The notes beneath the pieces were generated by a model, which was not told the origin of the DNA, did not search any database, and worked only from the letters and a program-made list of their open reading frames with translations. 64,000 bases of DNA, from assembly GCA_946699065.1 (NCBI GenBank), contig CAMPDV010000014.1, positions 1,054,001 to 1,118,000 of the forward strand. Direction: 5' to 3'. The stretch comes from Loxodes magnus. Lineage: Eukaryota > Ciliophora > Karyorelictea > Loxodida > Loxodidae. Positions 35,228 to 48,004 of the stretch are shown piece after piece. A program made the position numbers and the translations under genes. Each line of letters starts with the position of its first letter. Within the stretch, counting starts at the first letter, position 1.

Positions 35228-38200
35228 ATGCTATGAATTATAATTTAGACTCTTTAAATTCCAGTTATCTAATCTCAAAAATACATATAGCTTGCTTCAG
35301 AAAATTTAGTTTTAGAATTTAATAAAAACGCGACAAATAAAAATTTTGCCTAGCTTGAATATGATAAATTTTAATCCAATCTTTCTTATTCAACAACTGC
35401 TTGAGCTTAGCCTACAATGTGTATAGAAAAGCATTATAATTTTCTTACTATATAAACAAGCAATAACTACGATGCTTAATTCATTAATATTACTTAGAAA
35501 AAATAAGTTTATACTTCATTTTATACAAGAAAATATGGATAAGAAGATTGAAGTTATGTCTGAGTAGGTTTAGAATGCAGTTAGTGAATTTTTATGGGTC
35601 TAACTTATAGCTAAGAAAATTTAAATGGCTGGTCGGGGACTAGTTTTATTATATGCGGAGCAGCTCCGAACTTACATTGAGGTTTTTTCCCATTATTATC
35701 TAAACATACAAATGTAAAATACGAATTTTAAGATACTATAATATTAGGAAGTGGATTGGATTAACACTATTTTTGAGGATTTTTATATGATGTTCGATTT
35801 TATACTAGCAATACATAATTTACAGTCTCTTAATTTTAAGACATTTACTGAGTTGGGTATCTTTTACAGTAGTGTATTACTTGCTCTTTTGTTGAGTCTA
35901 CTAAGTATAATTAGCTACTTTGCGATTAATGTAGCACCTAATTAGTTAGTTGTTTTCAATGTGCAAAATAAAAAAAAATTTTGAACGGAAAATCAACTAA
36001 CTAATGCCTTAGTCACTATTTTAGTAATAAAGACAAAATTTACAAAGAATGTTCTGATAACTGTGCAGAATGCGAACATGATTAATAAAATTGCACATAG
36101 TGTTACTAGCATTAATAAATCACAGCTAATAAAGCATGCTAATGATGTAATTCAACTTTTGAAGATTTCAACTCATGCGATTTGGTGTAAAGCACTTGTA
36201 AATAATGCTGTTTACCAAAAGTATGAAAAAATAATAAATGATAGCTGTGCCAAAGCTATGAATTTAACAACAATGGAGTTTGCCAATTTTGCAATTTAAG
36301 CATTCCTTTTTGTAATGAATGTGATGACATTGGAAGTAAATGTTCCTAATTCTAAGCAGGGTTTGATTTGCTAAATGGTCAATGCTTTAATTGCTCTTGA
36401 AATAAAGAGTTTAATTATCAAGGAAAGTGCTGAGCTTGTAACCATTCACTCCGAAATTGTTTAGAATTCGATAAAGCAGGAAGCTTATGCTATAAGTGTA
36501 CAAAATAATTTTTTCCAGATTAATAATGCAAGCCATGCAATTAATCTATTCCCTTTTGCTAAGAATGCTCTTAATATGATATGTGCAATGTTTGCTAGCC
36601 AGACTTTTAACTTATTGAAAATGAATGCATAAGAAATTGCTAAGACTATTTCTATGCCATATAGTATGGAAAATGTGCGAGCTGTAACAAAAGCATATTA
36701 AGTTGCAAACTATGTAACAATTACACAGGAAAAAAGTACTACTCTTGTGAAAATCAATATACTTTATACAAAAATTAGTGCGTAAAATGCTCTGATATTG
36801 TCGCTCATTGTACTAAATGTGTATTTTAAATGTGCATTCGATGTGAAGGTAATTATGAGCTTTAAGATAAAAAATGTGTTTTAGCTTAGTGTCCCAGTAG
36901 ATTTGCAAAAGTGAATGAAGAATGTGTCCCTTGCATATAGTAAATTGAAAATTGTGTTTAATGTTAAAACACGATATATTGCTCTCAATGCACAGAGAAC
37001 TTTTACTGAGATCAAGCATCTAGGTAATGTCTTAGCATTAATAATACAATATTAGATTGCAGCTAATGTGATTAAAGTCTGTGTAACGTATGCAATGAAT
37101 AATTTCCTAATAAAGTAACAAACAAATAGATCTCTAAAATTAATGCGCAATATGCAAGTCTTAGTTAAAGTGTTAATGCAAAATCGAAAACTACAATAAA
37201 TGCAATAATTAATCTTGCTTAATTTGCAAATAAATTTGTACTTTGAATTATTAATGCATAAAAAAGTAAAACAACAGTATTAATAGTTCAAATCAATCAA
37301 GTGTTTAAACTTATTATTTCAATTTATCAGAAGCAGAAAAAAATATAATTTAAGCATCTTCCAATTTAGCTCTGTAATAATAATTAGCTGGATTAGTTAT
37401 TGCAGTGGCTGCTGCTGTTGCTTAAACAAGTCCTACTCCTTTTTGAATGTTTTTCATAATATTGTGCAAATAGCAAATGGTGATGCTTAATTCTTTTATC
37501 AATGTAAAAAGACCAGGAAACTTAAACACTTACTATTTTGAAAACTATGACAATTTCCTTCCTTTTGGAATAAACATTCAGATTCTTGAATCTTGACACA
37601 TAATGAAAATGGATAAATAAAACTTAAAGCTTATAGGTTATTCAAGTTATGCTTTCATAGTAAATGCCTTTTGATCCATAATAATCATTACTAGTCTGAT
37701 CGCCTTAGACTTTTTAATCCTTCATCTCAATAAAAAGAACAAGTATAAAAAATAACCTCAAAAATGCTCAAGTGAACACATTATACAGTTCTTTTATCAT
37801 TCATTCAGACTTAAAGCTTGAATCTTTTTATAAGCTCCTTTCTAAATATATACAATCTATCATTCAATGATTTAGAGTAATTCATCAATTCCATCTTCTC
37901 ATTAATTTTTTTGGTAAGCATTTTATATAGATTTTCTATGTATGCACGATTCTAAAAATCATTTAAGCAATTTTAAGATGAAGAAAATTTGAGCATCCCT
38001 AGAATTGGAACAGAAGAAAAGAAAAGAACTTTGGTAAACATTTGAGTTCAAATTTAGAATAATTATAGAGAAAACGAAATCAGGGACAGGTGTCTTCTAT
38101 TTTCCTTTCTTCATCTGTAGAAGAATATTTGTATCTCTTTTTCCTTATATTTCTAATGGAATATCTAGAAGTTTAGATATCACTCTTAGCACTATCTTGC

Positions 38201-38472
38201 ATAGCTCAGTCTGTATTCATTTTAAAAGTGAAACCATTTAAAAGCAAATTAGCAAATATTTTAGAAGTTTGTGTAGAAGTATTCCTTCTTTTTATCTATC
38301 TAACCAATTTTAGTTTCATTGGCCTGAATAAATAAAACAAAGATAGTTACTAAAAAGGACCGGACTGTTTAGGTTTCGCAATAATAGTACTTTCCTCTCT
38401 ATTTACTCTTATGGAATATCAATAATAGTTATCGATTCAGTATTCAAATTTTACCTTAAAGGAAAATAATGA
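35228..38472 (+). CDS. LamG-like, Cys-rich multi-span membrane protein (about 1,080 aa)
   Basis: Large surface-type protein. The N-terminal part reads a LamG/concanavalin-like beta-sandwich: EYDKFQSNLSYSTTAWAQP, WSYVWVGLECSQWIFMGLTY and HYFWGFLYDVRFY. From residue about 216 a long Cys-rich region follows with dozens of CxxC pairs (CITC, CAECEH, CTQCYQH, CKLCNN), like growth-factor-receptor Cys repeats. From about 37387 comes a hydrophobic, multi-span part (LAGLVIAVAAAVAQTSPTPF; SIIIITSLIALDFLIL; GISIIVIDSVFKFYLKG) ending on TGA 38470-38472. This order is common in ciliate membrane proteins of unknown role. Many Trp codons are TGA. The Cys-rich and membrane parts are in different frames, so a slip or intron lies at about 37090-37145 (no clean GT-AG fit). 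The start is uncertain; coding may extend upstream. Confidence 0.7.
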
Positions 38473-41400
38473 ATACAACGAAGAAGGTAAAATAAAATAT
38501 AATTAGCAAACTATCTAACTAAAAATAAAATATATTGAAATATATCTAATTAAATAAACCTTATTAATGATAACCCAATAGAATCATTTAATCTTCATAA
38601 CCAACTAAGCAATAAATAACTTAAATTTTTCTCTTCAACTTAATAAAATTATTTGAGTATCTTTTACAGTAGAAGAATAACCGACTTATATATTTATATT
38701 AATACTCTTCTTAAAACAAATTTTAGAATAAAAAGTATGAAAATTTTATCTTTCATTTTAAATTATTTCTTAAGGATTATTTTTTAAATTATTTTCCCTA
38801 TTAATGATCAATTATTAATAAAGAAGCTTGTTTTATCTTTAATATATAGCTAAGCCTTCATTTTATATAGTTCTTCTATTTAACTAAAATTCTAAAATAA
38901 TTAGATATATTAAGTATCTTTTTAGGTAGGATTTTAGGTAAATTTTAAGAAAGTAAACTAAAGGTGAGATTATAATTTGAATTTCATTCAAGTCAATTTC
39001 TTACGTTAGAAAATGAAATAATTCTCTTAGTAAATTTTTTAAGAATAATCCCTTCCTATATTTAGCAAGGTTGGCTTCAAAATAAGATAACTATTGATTT
39101 ATAACATCCTTTAAATAAAGGGATTGAAATATATGCTTATCCTTCTATAAAACTGAAGATGTGTAGGAATAAATTCTAAATTAAAAGCGTAATATTTACC
39201 AGATAAATGTTTTTTGTTTTTCTATCAATTCAAGACCTTCTTTAACTTAATTCTGAAGTTTTTTTGGATGAAAAATATAATATTAGCATTCTTCATTTTG
39301 GACCTTTTAAATGTATCTATTACTTCCTTACTATGGAATGAATTTTACCTTAACTTGATGATTTTATCCTGGTAAATTATATAAATAGGAATATAAACTT
39401 TTTTTAATCCTTAAGCATAATATCAAACTTTTCTTATCTATAAGCTTATATAAATAAATATTTTAAATTTTAATATATTTAGAATTTAGCGAGCTTAATA
39501 ACTTTTAAACCTTTGATCTTATCATTGAATTTCTTGACCGACTAAAAAATAAATTATTTCATTTAAGTTAGAAATAGTTTTGGGTATAAGATAATTAAAG
39601 GATAAAAGTCTATTTTAACAAAGGATTATATTATTCATATTCTTTAAGAAAATAATTTAATATTTTCCATTTTAAACATAGCTATTTGCGTTTATTTAAT
39701 TAATTAGAATATTTTATATTTGAAAATATCTTCTAAGTTACCTTCAAATTTTATTTTATATCTGCTAAATTTATTTCCTCTTTAACTTTATTCTTCAGCC
39801 TAAAAAAGCATCTTTATTCATATTTTTCATATAAAGCTTATCTTAAAAAAAATTACCTTTATCTCATTTAGAATATAGCTTAGTTAATGCTTAAATCCTT
39901 ATAATTATAACCTACATGATAAATAAGCAATGGAATAAAACTTAAATTATTCTTATTTAAAGTTTAGAATAAATAAATCTTGATACCATAAATAGAAAAT
40001 TATACACTTATTTAGTAATCTAATTATAAAGCTTTAAATCTTCACTCTTTTTATTCTAATACAGTTATTTTATCTTATCTTTTAGCATTACTATTTAATA
40101 GTTATTAACAATAATTATAGAGAAAATCATTTTTTGAAATATTAACGCTTTTACTATAAAGCTTTAATGTTTTGAAATAGAAAGGGTTAACTCTAAGAAT
40201 CTTGGTATCAATTTTTTAAACAGTTTAGTGATTAAAACTTTCATAGATTTTTCATTCCTGAATTCTATTAAATATTTCAGAAAGAATAAAATTATATTCT
40301 ATTAAAATTTAAAATTCTTGAATCATAAGATCATTATCAAAACTTATAAAGGCACCCTCTCTCAATTTTTAGTAAATGAGATATTAATTAAGAACTAGCA
40401 TTTATAAACAAACTTCATGATGTTAAAATTTCAATTTAACTAAGCAATTAAAATATTTGAAGGATACAATTTAATCTTATAAATCATTTCTATTTATTGA
40501 AAAATTAAGTTTATTCTTTAGTGATTTTTTAGTTGTAACTTATAGTTGATTCTAAGATTTTAGATTGAAAAGATTAAATAACTTATAAATAATTGAAATG
40601 AATAATGATCTTTCAAGCTTTTAAGTATTTTAAGCCTTTTTGATGATCTTCTAAGTATTTAGTTGTGTTTTATCTATTTATTCAATAAATTTAACTATTT
40701 ACTTTTAAATTTGAGATATTTCATTATTGTGTTACTTATGAAATTTTCAAATTATGATCAAATCTAAAATTAATTCTAGACTTTTAAGTAAATTTTATAA
40801 CTAAATAAAAAGCACTAAACCAAAAATCTAAATGATTTATTATAGACATACTTGTTATTTTCAAAAAGCTGAATTAAATAAATTTTCATATAGATCTCAT
40901 TTCTATTTCCATTTAAATAGATAACAAAAGCATAAAATCTAAAATAATAGAGACTAACATCTTATTATAAGCTATATAGCTGCCCCTGTTCTTTTACTTT
41001 ATTTTAATAGCTTTTTTATTTATTTATCTTCTATTATTTATAACTTTATTATATTAGCTACCGAAATCAACTACAAGTTTAAACTGATTAAAAAAATCCT
41101 TTTTAGTGCTTTAATGCATGAAGGGCATTAACTATATTATAGATAGACTAAGATGCAAAAGCAATTTCTCTAGATAAGATATAAATAGCATTAATAACTA
41201 AAATGTTAGATGTGCCTATAATATTAAAATGCTTGAGTAACTCTAATTTCTAAAGTATATTATTATATCTAGCTTCATATATACATTATTTACATTCTGT
41301 TCTTATATACATATGCTTTAAAAAAATACTAAAATACAATTATAGTTAAAAAGAGCATTCTTTATCTTAATTAAGTATAATAAAAAATAATTGATTAAGA

Positions 41401-42358
41401 TATTTTCAAATAATGGTGATATATCTATATATGAATATAATAAGCTTATATACCTATCTTAAGAATTTTGAAATAAAGCGTAACAAAAGCAATTATATAA
41501 TACCAGTTTACTTATTGATTTGAATTACAAATATTTTAGATAAGTAAGGTATTTCAGAATGCATTTTAGATAATTAGTTATAAAGAAAAGAAATTGGGAT
41601 GATTATAGTATTAAGCTATAAAGTCTCTAATTAAAACTCAATTTTATTTACTAAATGCTTAGTAATTTAGCCTATAATTAAAACTTGCAGATTATGAAAA
41701 AGCCACATAATACAAATTATATCTATAGACTTTTAGTAGGTTTCATACACAAGATTAAATAAAATAATTTTATGAAAAGGTTTTAATAAAAAGCTACTAA
41801 AACTGCTATAAAATCTAATTTTACATTCATTAATAGTCTCAAAGAGTATGAGATAAAGATTATATTTTAAATAATAAAAATTAGATAAAATTGAAAAGTA
41901 ATTTACTTAAAATTTAAAATTAAGCTTATTATCCATTCTTCACTTTATTTATAAAGATAAAAGACCTAAATAGATCTTTAAGTGCTTTAAATTAAAAACA
42001 AATTAATTTTATTATTAGATTTAAGGTATTTTATGAAGGATATTCTTAATAATTTATAGAGAAAGCAATGAAATTTTATATTTTTCTCTTAGTAAATAGA
42101 ACGCTTAATGTTTATTGCTAAAAAATACTATTTACTCTTATGAATTTCTTTAAAAACAGAAATGATTCCAAAGGATAATAAATGCCCTTTATAGCAAAAA
42201 CTAGGTAAGTTAGAATCTTTTATTATGGATAATGATTCATACTATAGATAATGAATTAAAATAATAATTGAATAGCTAAAAGATAACTAATTTAGTCCTT
42301 TTCATTTTTAGTTAACTGTATATAATTATTTTATTACTATAATTTATTAATAATTATT
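38473..42358. other. A+T-rich region, possible remnants only
   Basis: Apart from the weak minus-strand candidate at 38808-39296 nothing is called. The segment 39610-39860 resembles 32050-32300. Confidence 0.4.
38808..39296 (-). CDS. Possible hypothetical protein (162 aa)
   Basis: A minus-strand ATG-to-TGA frame with stretches such as LEFIPTHLQFYRRISIYFNP and LLNIGRDYSQKIYQENYF. The frame stays open upstream to about 39450 (IIYQDKIIKLRQNSFHSKEV). Gly content is low, so it may be chance or a decayed gene. It lies in the same orientation as, and downstream of, the repeat-like segment at 39610-39860. Confidence 0.25.
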
Positions 42359-43330
42359 AATATTAAATCAAATGGTTCTATAGAAAATTAGATCTCTCTT
42401 AGCAAATGTTCAAAAATAAAAAAAACATTGAGACCGAACAAAAAATTTAATAACAAGGATAACATTAATCTTAAGAGTCATTTATACAATTAAGTCAATA
42501 AAGAATATTAAATACTAAATAAGAATTAAAATTATAAAGATAAAAAATTGGAAAAATACTAGATAAATTAGGCGAATAATTAAAATTCTAGTCTGTCTAT
42601 AAAGGAGGCTATTAATAAGATCTAATCTCAAATGGGGAAAATATTAGAAGAGATTGATTAATAATTTAGACTAGATTCCTTAAATGTTTTTAATTTTAGT
42701 TTTCAACATTCAATTATTAAATAAAAGAACTATAGGAAAAGCAGACATTATAAAAGGAAATTATTTAAAGGATTTCTGGACAATTAGAATGTGTACCCAT
42801 CAACATAGAACAAAAAAATTTTTAAATCAGAAGAGAAAAATAAATTGCTATATATGTTAAAATAACACCATTATAGCAGATGCTAATGAAGAACTAAATT
42901 TTAGAAATGAACAAGAACAACATATATAAAGATTTATTTTAAATTTGATCAATTTAATCAAGATTATTATAAAGAAAAAATATTTATTATAGTGAATTGA
43001 GCAATTATAAAATATCTTTTAGATGAAATAGCCTCCATTGTAAAATCAAATCTATAAATGAGGATGGTTAATTAATGGAATCATAAGTCGTACTTCAGTT
43101 CAAGAGAAGACACTCAAGGTTGCAGGATGTAAAGGCCAATTTTGAAGCTATTAACTCATTTTTTACATAAATTACTTTAAAAATATAATAAAAAGATCTT
43201 TCTCAGAATATTTTATTAAAATTAATGAGTTTAAAAGAAGATAAAAATTATTTCTTAAATAAAAGCTAACTTTATATCTTTATGAGTTAGATGAAATATA
43301 AAAAGATAAAAGTTAAATTCAATTTTTTTT
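42359..43330 (+). CDS. Uncharacterised protein, one 23-nt intron
   Basis: A long frame reads LRPNKKFNNKDNINLKSHLY, SIKEAINKIQSQMGKILEEI, LDSLNVFNFSFQHSIIKQ and LLYMLKQHHYSRCQWRTKF, with TGA as Trp. After KYLLDEIASI a 23-nt GT-AG intron (43040-43062) fits, and the frame continues DGQLMESQVVLQFKRRHSRL, QDVKANFEAINSFF and KDLSQNILLKLMSLKED. The second exon is richer in G+C than its surroundings and lacks low-complexity runs, supporting real coding. No domain was recognised. Neither the start nor the stop is fixed: no in-frame ATG was found upstream, and no in-frame TGA occurs soon after 43330, so more introns are likely. Confidence 0.45.
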
Positions 43331-44496
43331 ATTAAAAATTCTTTTATGTTTTTAGTTAATATTTTTTTATATTATTATACCTTAATTTTTTATTTAAAAA
43401 AATTATTTGGAAATTTAAATAAAATTTTATGAAAAAATTATATTTAAAACATCAAAGCAGAATTTCTTAGGTTAAAAACATTTTAAGAATGCTTAAAAAA
43501 TGTTTAATTATTTTTATATAAAAATTATAAATTTTTAAATTTTTAAATATTTAAGTTAAGAAAATAAATTAAACAAATTTAATCTTAAGAGAAGTCAATA
43601 ATTTAATAATCATTTTTTATATTCACACGAGTTTTGCTATTTTCAATATATCAAAGATTGTAATTTTTATTTCGATAAAGGGACTGACTAAAGCAAAATG
43701 TTGGGGATTATGAATTAAGGTATTTCATACTATAAGACCAAATTTATATTAAATAAAATTATAACAAAAAAAATTTTGGGATTTTAATAAAAATATTACA
43801 CAAAATATTATTTGATAGAAGACGAAAAAATATTTACATAGAAAAGTTTATTTAGAAGACGCTGGAAATAATTTATGAGAAAAAGAGAGTATATGGGCGA
43901 AAATTGTATATTTAATGTCTTTAGTTGTAAAAAATAATTCTATTAATTAAAGTTGTAATAATTATTTTTGTTTAAATTTTAATTTAAATTTATATAAAAA
44001 AATCATTTTAATTTTAGATTAAATTTTGATTTTATTTATTAATTTCACGCAAAAATTAAATTGTTAAACAATTTTTTAAACATTTTATTCCCTTTTTGCT
44101 TCGGGAATTTAAATTGACTAAATGAGAGGGACTAAGTCTATTACTTCTTCTTAGGCTTCTCAGCAGTCCTTAGGATGTTTTGTTTGTGTTGTGGGGTGCT
44201 TGTAGGAAGGTTTGAAGGGTTTCTGTTAGTAATCTAGGTAGTAGCTTGATATACCCCTTCAATTTTCTTATCCTTACTAGGAGCTTCGTTAGAAAATTAT
44301 CGTTAACTTTAAATTTCTTTTTAAATTAAGTTATGAAAATTCTTACTAAATTCAATAAGAGTGTAAAATCTGGAAAAAATTAAATCTGGCATCAAATCTA
44401 TTGTATAATTAAATCTATTTTTTATCATTTCAAATTATAGCTCTTTCATTTTAAGCAAAAAATACTAGGGTTTTTCTCTTTTCCAATTTATAACAT
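43331..44496. other. A+T-rich spacer, short G+C-richer island
   Basis: Mostly A+T-rich. Around 44100-44300 there is a less A+T-rich stretch (TTGTGTTGTGGGGTGCTTGT) with no recognised frame or repeat partner. Confidence 0.4.
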
Positions 44497-45258
44497 AATA
44501 TAATTTATTAATGTGGCGTCACTTTTATTTGGTTTGGACTAATCAAAAAGTGTAAAATTTAAAGTTGTCATAAGCGTTATTCCATTTCCAATCTTCTTCT
44601 GAGTCTTCTTCTTAGAATTCATGTCTTCAATACTCTGTTCACCCTTTTTATTTGAAGGTATCTTGCTTCAATCGGGTTCGATTCTAAAAATATTAAAAAT
44701 TTCTTCTTTATTGAGCAAATGCGATGTCTTAAAGAGTTTATTTCCTATTTTCATCTTTTTTCTGTATAACAAACTTTCTGGAGTGCTGTATAGATTACTT
44801 ATGGATTTTAATAACTTAAAGCTTTCAAGTTTTTTTTTAATTAGAATTTTCAGCAATATCTTAAAATATGACCATATTTCCCGCAATATCAGCATTGCTT
44901 TTTTCTATTCTTTACTATCGAAATTTTCGCTGGCTGAGTATTCAGTTTCACATCCATGGGTTCATTTGTTGTTGTATTTTTTAGAAATAAGCTTTCGGTA
45001 AATTCCTCTAATTGATTGAATTTGGATTCTAATTGTTTAATTCTCAGATTGACTGGTTGGAAATTTTCATTTTTTAATATTTGTGTGCTAGACATTAGGT
45101 ATGCAATTTTTCCTCCTAGCTCTTATATGTTTCTTAAAAGTTTAAAAAATTCTCCTATTACATAGATTGAGTTCTTAGATTATGTTTTGCTAATCGTAAT
45201 TTGATTGGGATATATCTTATTTAGAAGAGTCTTTTTACAAGAAATGTTTGATTTTTTT
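44497..45258 (-). mobile_element. Family B Gag-only retroelement, frameshifted
   Basis: Minus-strand copy related to 7625-8455. The expected start codon is degenerate (ATC at about 45256). It reads IKQLESKFNQLEEFTESLF with LKNTTTNEPMDV, then the intact zinc knuckle CWYCGKYGHILRYC, whose first Trp is TGA. After an A-run the frame slips to KLLKSISNLYSTPESLLYRK, equivalent to KTLNKLSRLYVTQESKIYRL of the 7625 copy. A tail frame gives SEEDWKWNNAYDNFKFY. The 3' end carries GTGACGCCACATTAATAAAT. Confidence 0.7.
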
Positions 45259-45589
45259 TATATATATAACATACTTTCATTTAATAAGACTCAAATAAAT
45301 AATGAAATAATTATATTATAATATAATTAATCTTTTTATGATTATATTAAATTAATAATAAATAGAGACTTGGATATTTAATAATTAGCATAATTATAAT
45401 AAACTATTTTATCATTTTATAAATTAGTAATCATTTAATTAAACAAAAAACAAATTATTTAATGAGTTTTTCATTTAAAATATATTGATTTAGATTCTTA
45501 AAAGGTATAAAAAGATAGTTTTATTATTTAACATAATGCAAATAATTATTAAGTTTTATTCTTAAAAGATTAATTAATTATTAATATAA
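45259..45589. other. A+T-rich spacer between two family B copies
   Basis: About 330 bp of A+T-rich DNA separating two same-strand elements. Nothing recognised. Confidence 0.5.
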
Positions 45590-46290
45590 TTATAATAATT
45601 AACGTGACTTTACCATTATTAGGTTCAACACGAAATAAAAGTTTTATGTTGAATAAAGCATCAACTTTAAACTTACTTGGATCATGTCTATCATAAGTCG
45701 TGAAGATTTTTAGTTTCTTCATTCTAATAGTTCCGATAGGTCGATTCTCATTCGTTTCTTATTGAATTCATTAACCTCATATTAGATATATGGAGCTTCT
45801 TTGCTTAATTTTAGTATTTTTTTCCTGTTAATTTTGTCTTCTTAATTGCAAAAAGTCTGGATATATTTTCCCATTAATTTTTTATTATTCTTTTTTCTTT
45901 TAGTTTAAATGGAGAAAAGCTTCGCACTTTATGTCCTGGCCTCTTGCATATCAGTATCTAATTATTTCCTGATAGGGATTATAATTTATAATAGGTTGCT
46001 GTTCCACAATCATCGGATCATTCATCGATATCTTTTAGAGGAGTATGCTTTCCACCAGCTCTGCGAATTGGCTAAACTTTTTTCCTAATTAATCGATTCT
46101 GAAACTCGCTGTCTATTTATTTTCAGTTTTTGAACATTTTTATTAATCATCAGCTATTTAATTTTTCTTTCGAGCTCTTATACTTACATTAAAAGTTTAA
46201 AATTTTTTTATTACAAAATTTCGAAGTCTTAAAGTATTATTTACTGATTGTTTTTGGCTGAGATGAATCTTTTTAAGAAAAGATTTTTTT
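45590..46290 (-). mobile_element. Family B Gag-only retroelement, decayed
   Basis: Minus-strand relative of the copy just to its left. The segment FAELVESILLQKISMNDPM matches FAEITESLFLKNLPHNDPM at 7625-8455. The zinc knuckle is broken: first Cys replaced by Tyr, last by Ser, and a 1-nt deletion inside it (KRPGHKVRSF is readable in the shifted frame). The 3' tail has GGTAAAGTCACGTTAATTAT. Confidence 0.65.
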
Positions 46291-48004
46291 CAAGCAATTT
46301 TAATTTTTATAATATATTAAAATTAGAATCTCTAAAATGAATCTAATATGAAAATTTATTTTAATAATTATGAATTACATTAATTAATTTAATTGTTTTT
46401 ATTTAGAATAAAATTATTTATTTTTTATTGATAGATAAATTTTTTTTTAATACTCTCATAATTTTATAATATCAGATTTGTTTCTAAAGAGGTAAGCATT
46501 TCTTGATGCAGTTAAGATATAACAATGAAAATCCAATTTTTAAAGCTAAAATATTGAAAATTTTTTGACAAAAGGATAAAATTCAGTTCGTTTAATGTAG
46601 AGACAATCATATTAGCTAGCATTTATCTTAAACCACGTTTTAATTTACTTATAAAGCTTTCAATTTTTAGTCTATTCTTTATAAATCAGCTTGGAACCAC
46701 TTAAGTACAATCTTTAATCTTTAAAATAGTTTTGCTCTGTCTCAGAGTAACTTCCCCACAACAAAGAATTTAAGAATAATGACCTATTACAAAAAAATTA
46801 TAATGCTATTACATTAAAAGTTTAATGGTGATAAGTTTAATACATACGATAGTCACATTAATATTATATTTTTTATAATATATCTAGATGTTTTATTAAG
46901 AAAGCAACATGAAATTACATTACATTTTAATTATAAACTTTTAATCCTTTTTATGATTAATTATTTTTTATTCTCCACTATTTATTAAAATTATTTATAT
47001 GAATTCTATTACATTATATTCTGAAATAAAACAGATTGGCTCAATAAATAAAGCATATTCAAATAAATAAATTTAAAAAATTAAGTCAAAACTTCTATTA
47101 TGAGATAAATTGCTAATGGAAAAATTTTAGATTAAAAATAAAAAATATCTTAAATAAAATTTAATCTCTAGAGATTAAATTTTAGCATTAAAACTTAAAC
47201 TGAGAAATATTATCAGCTAGATAAAATTAAAAGCAAACAAAGAAAAATTTATAAAAAATTGGGAATAAACTAAATTTATATTCCCACTGACAAATTTTTC
47301 TATTTATTTTACTAAAAATAACTTTATTAAATAGAATATTTATAAAATAAAGATTGTTTAAGCTTACCTTTAAAAAAAATGTATATATTGTTTATAATAA
47401 AATTTTAAAATAAATAAATATTTTTTATAAATGGTATGTTGATATTGAAGCTTCTTTATCTATATAGCTTTGAATTTATTTAAATTTTATAATTCTTAAT
47501 CAAGCATTTGTATAAATTTATTTTATTCTTTATATATTCACAAAATTAATATTTATATTTGTTTGCGTTAAGAGCGTAATAGAATCTTAAGTTCTCTAAA
47601 TTCTTACTCCTCTTTATAGAGATTAAGTTCTGAAATTTATTTTAGTAATTTGATTTCTAAATTTATTAATTTTAGTATAGTGATAATCTATTTTATTAGT
47701 TAGTAATTAATATTATTTACAATTTTAATTAATTTTGCTTGCAATACTTTTAAAGGTTACTTAATTATTTATAATTATTTTAAATTTTTTACATGAAATT
47801 CCTTTTTTAAGTATATTAAACTTAAATTAATTTAAATAAGTGTATGGATAGAATTTAACTTCCATTTTTAAAATAATAATAAAAGGAATTGCTGATTGAA
47901 TTTAGAATTTAAGAATCATTAAAGCTTTGATATTAATTGAATAAGTATTTAAATTATTCTATTTTTAACTATTTATTAATTTAGCCACAAAAAATAAATC
48001 AAGC
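46291..48004. other. A+T-rich region, one possible coding remnant
   Basis: Around 46611-46770 the minus strand reads a short helical-looking peptide (LLWDRAKLFQRLKIVLKWFQ, ADLQRIDQKLKALQVNQ) that could be a gene remnant. A small hairpin CTCTG-TCT-CAGAG lies near 46735. Otherwise nothing recognised. Confidence 0.3.

Noticed and set aside
35751..36299. Standard-code open stretches at 35751-35945 and 36063-36299
   Set aside because: They lie in a different frame from the Cys-rich reading, which has CxxC repeats and continues far beyond.
44665..44685. GGGTTCGATTC resembling a tRNA B box
   Set aside because: No A box, acceptor stem or cloverleaf around it, and it lies inside a gag-like coding region.
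44621..45001. 126-codon plus-strand open stretch
   Set aside because: Antisense to the zinc-knuckle frame of a family B element.
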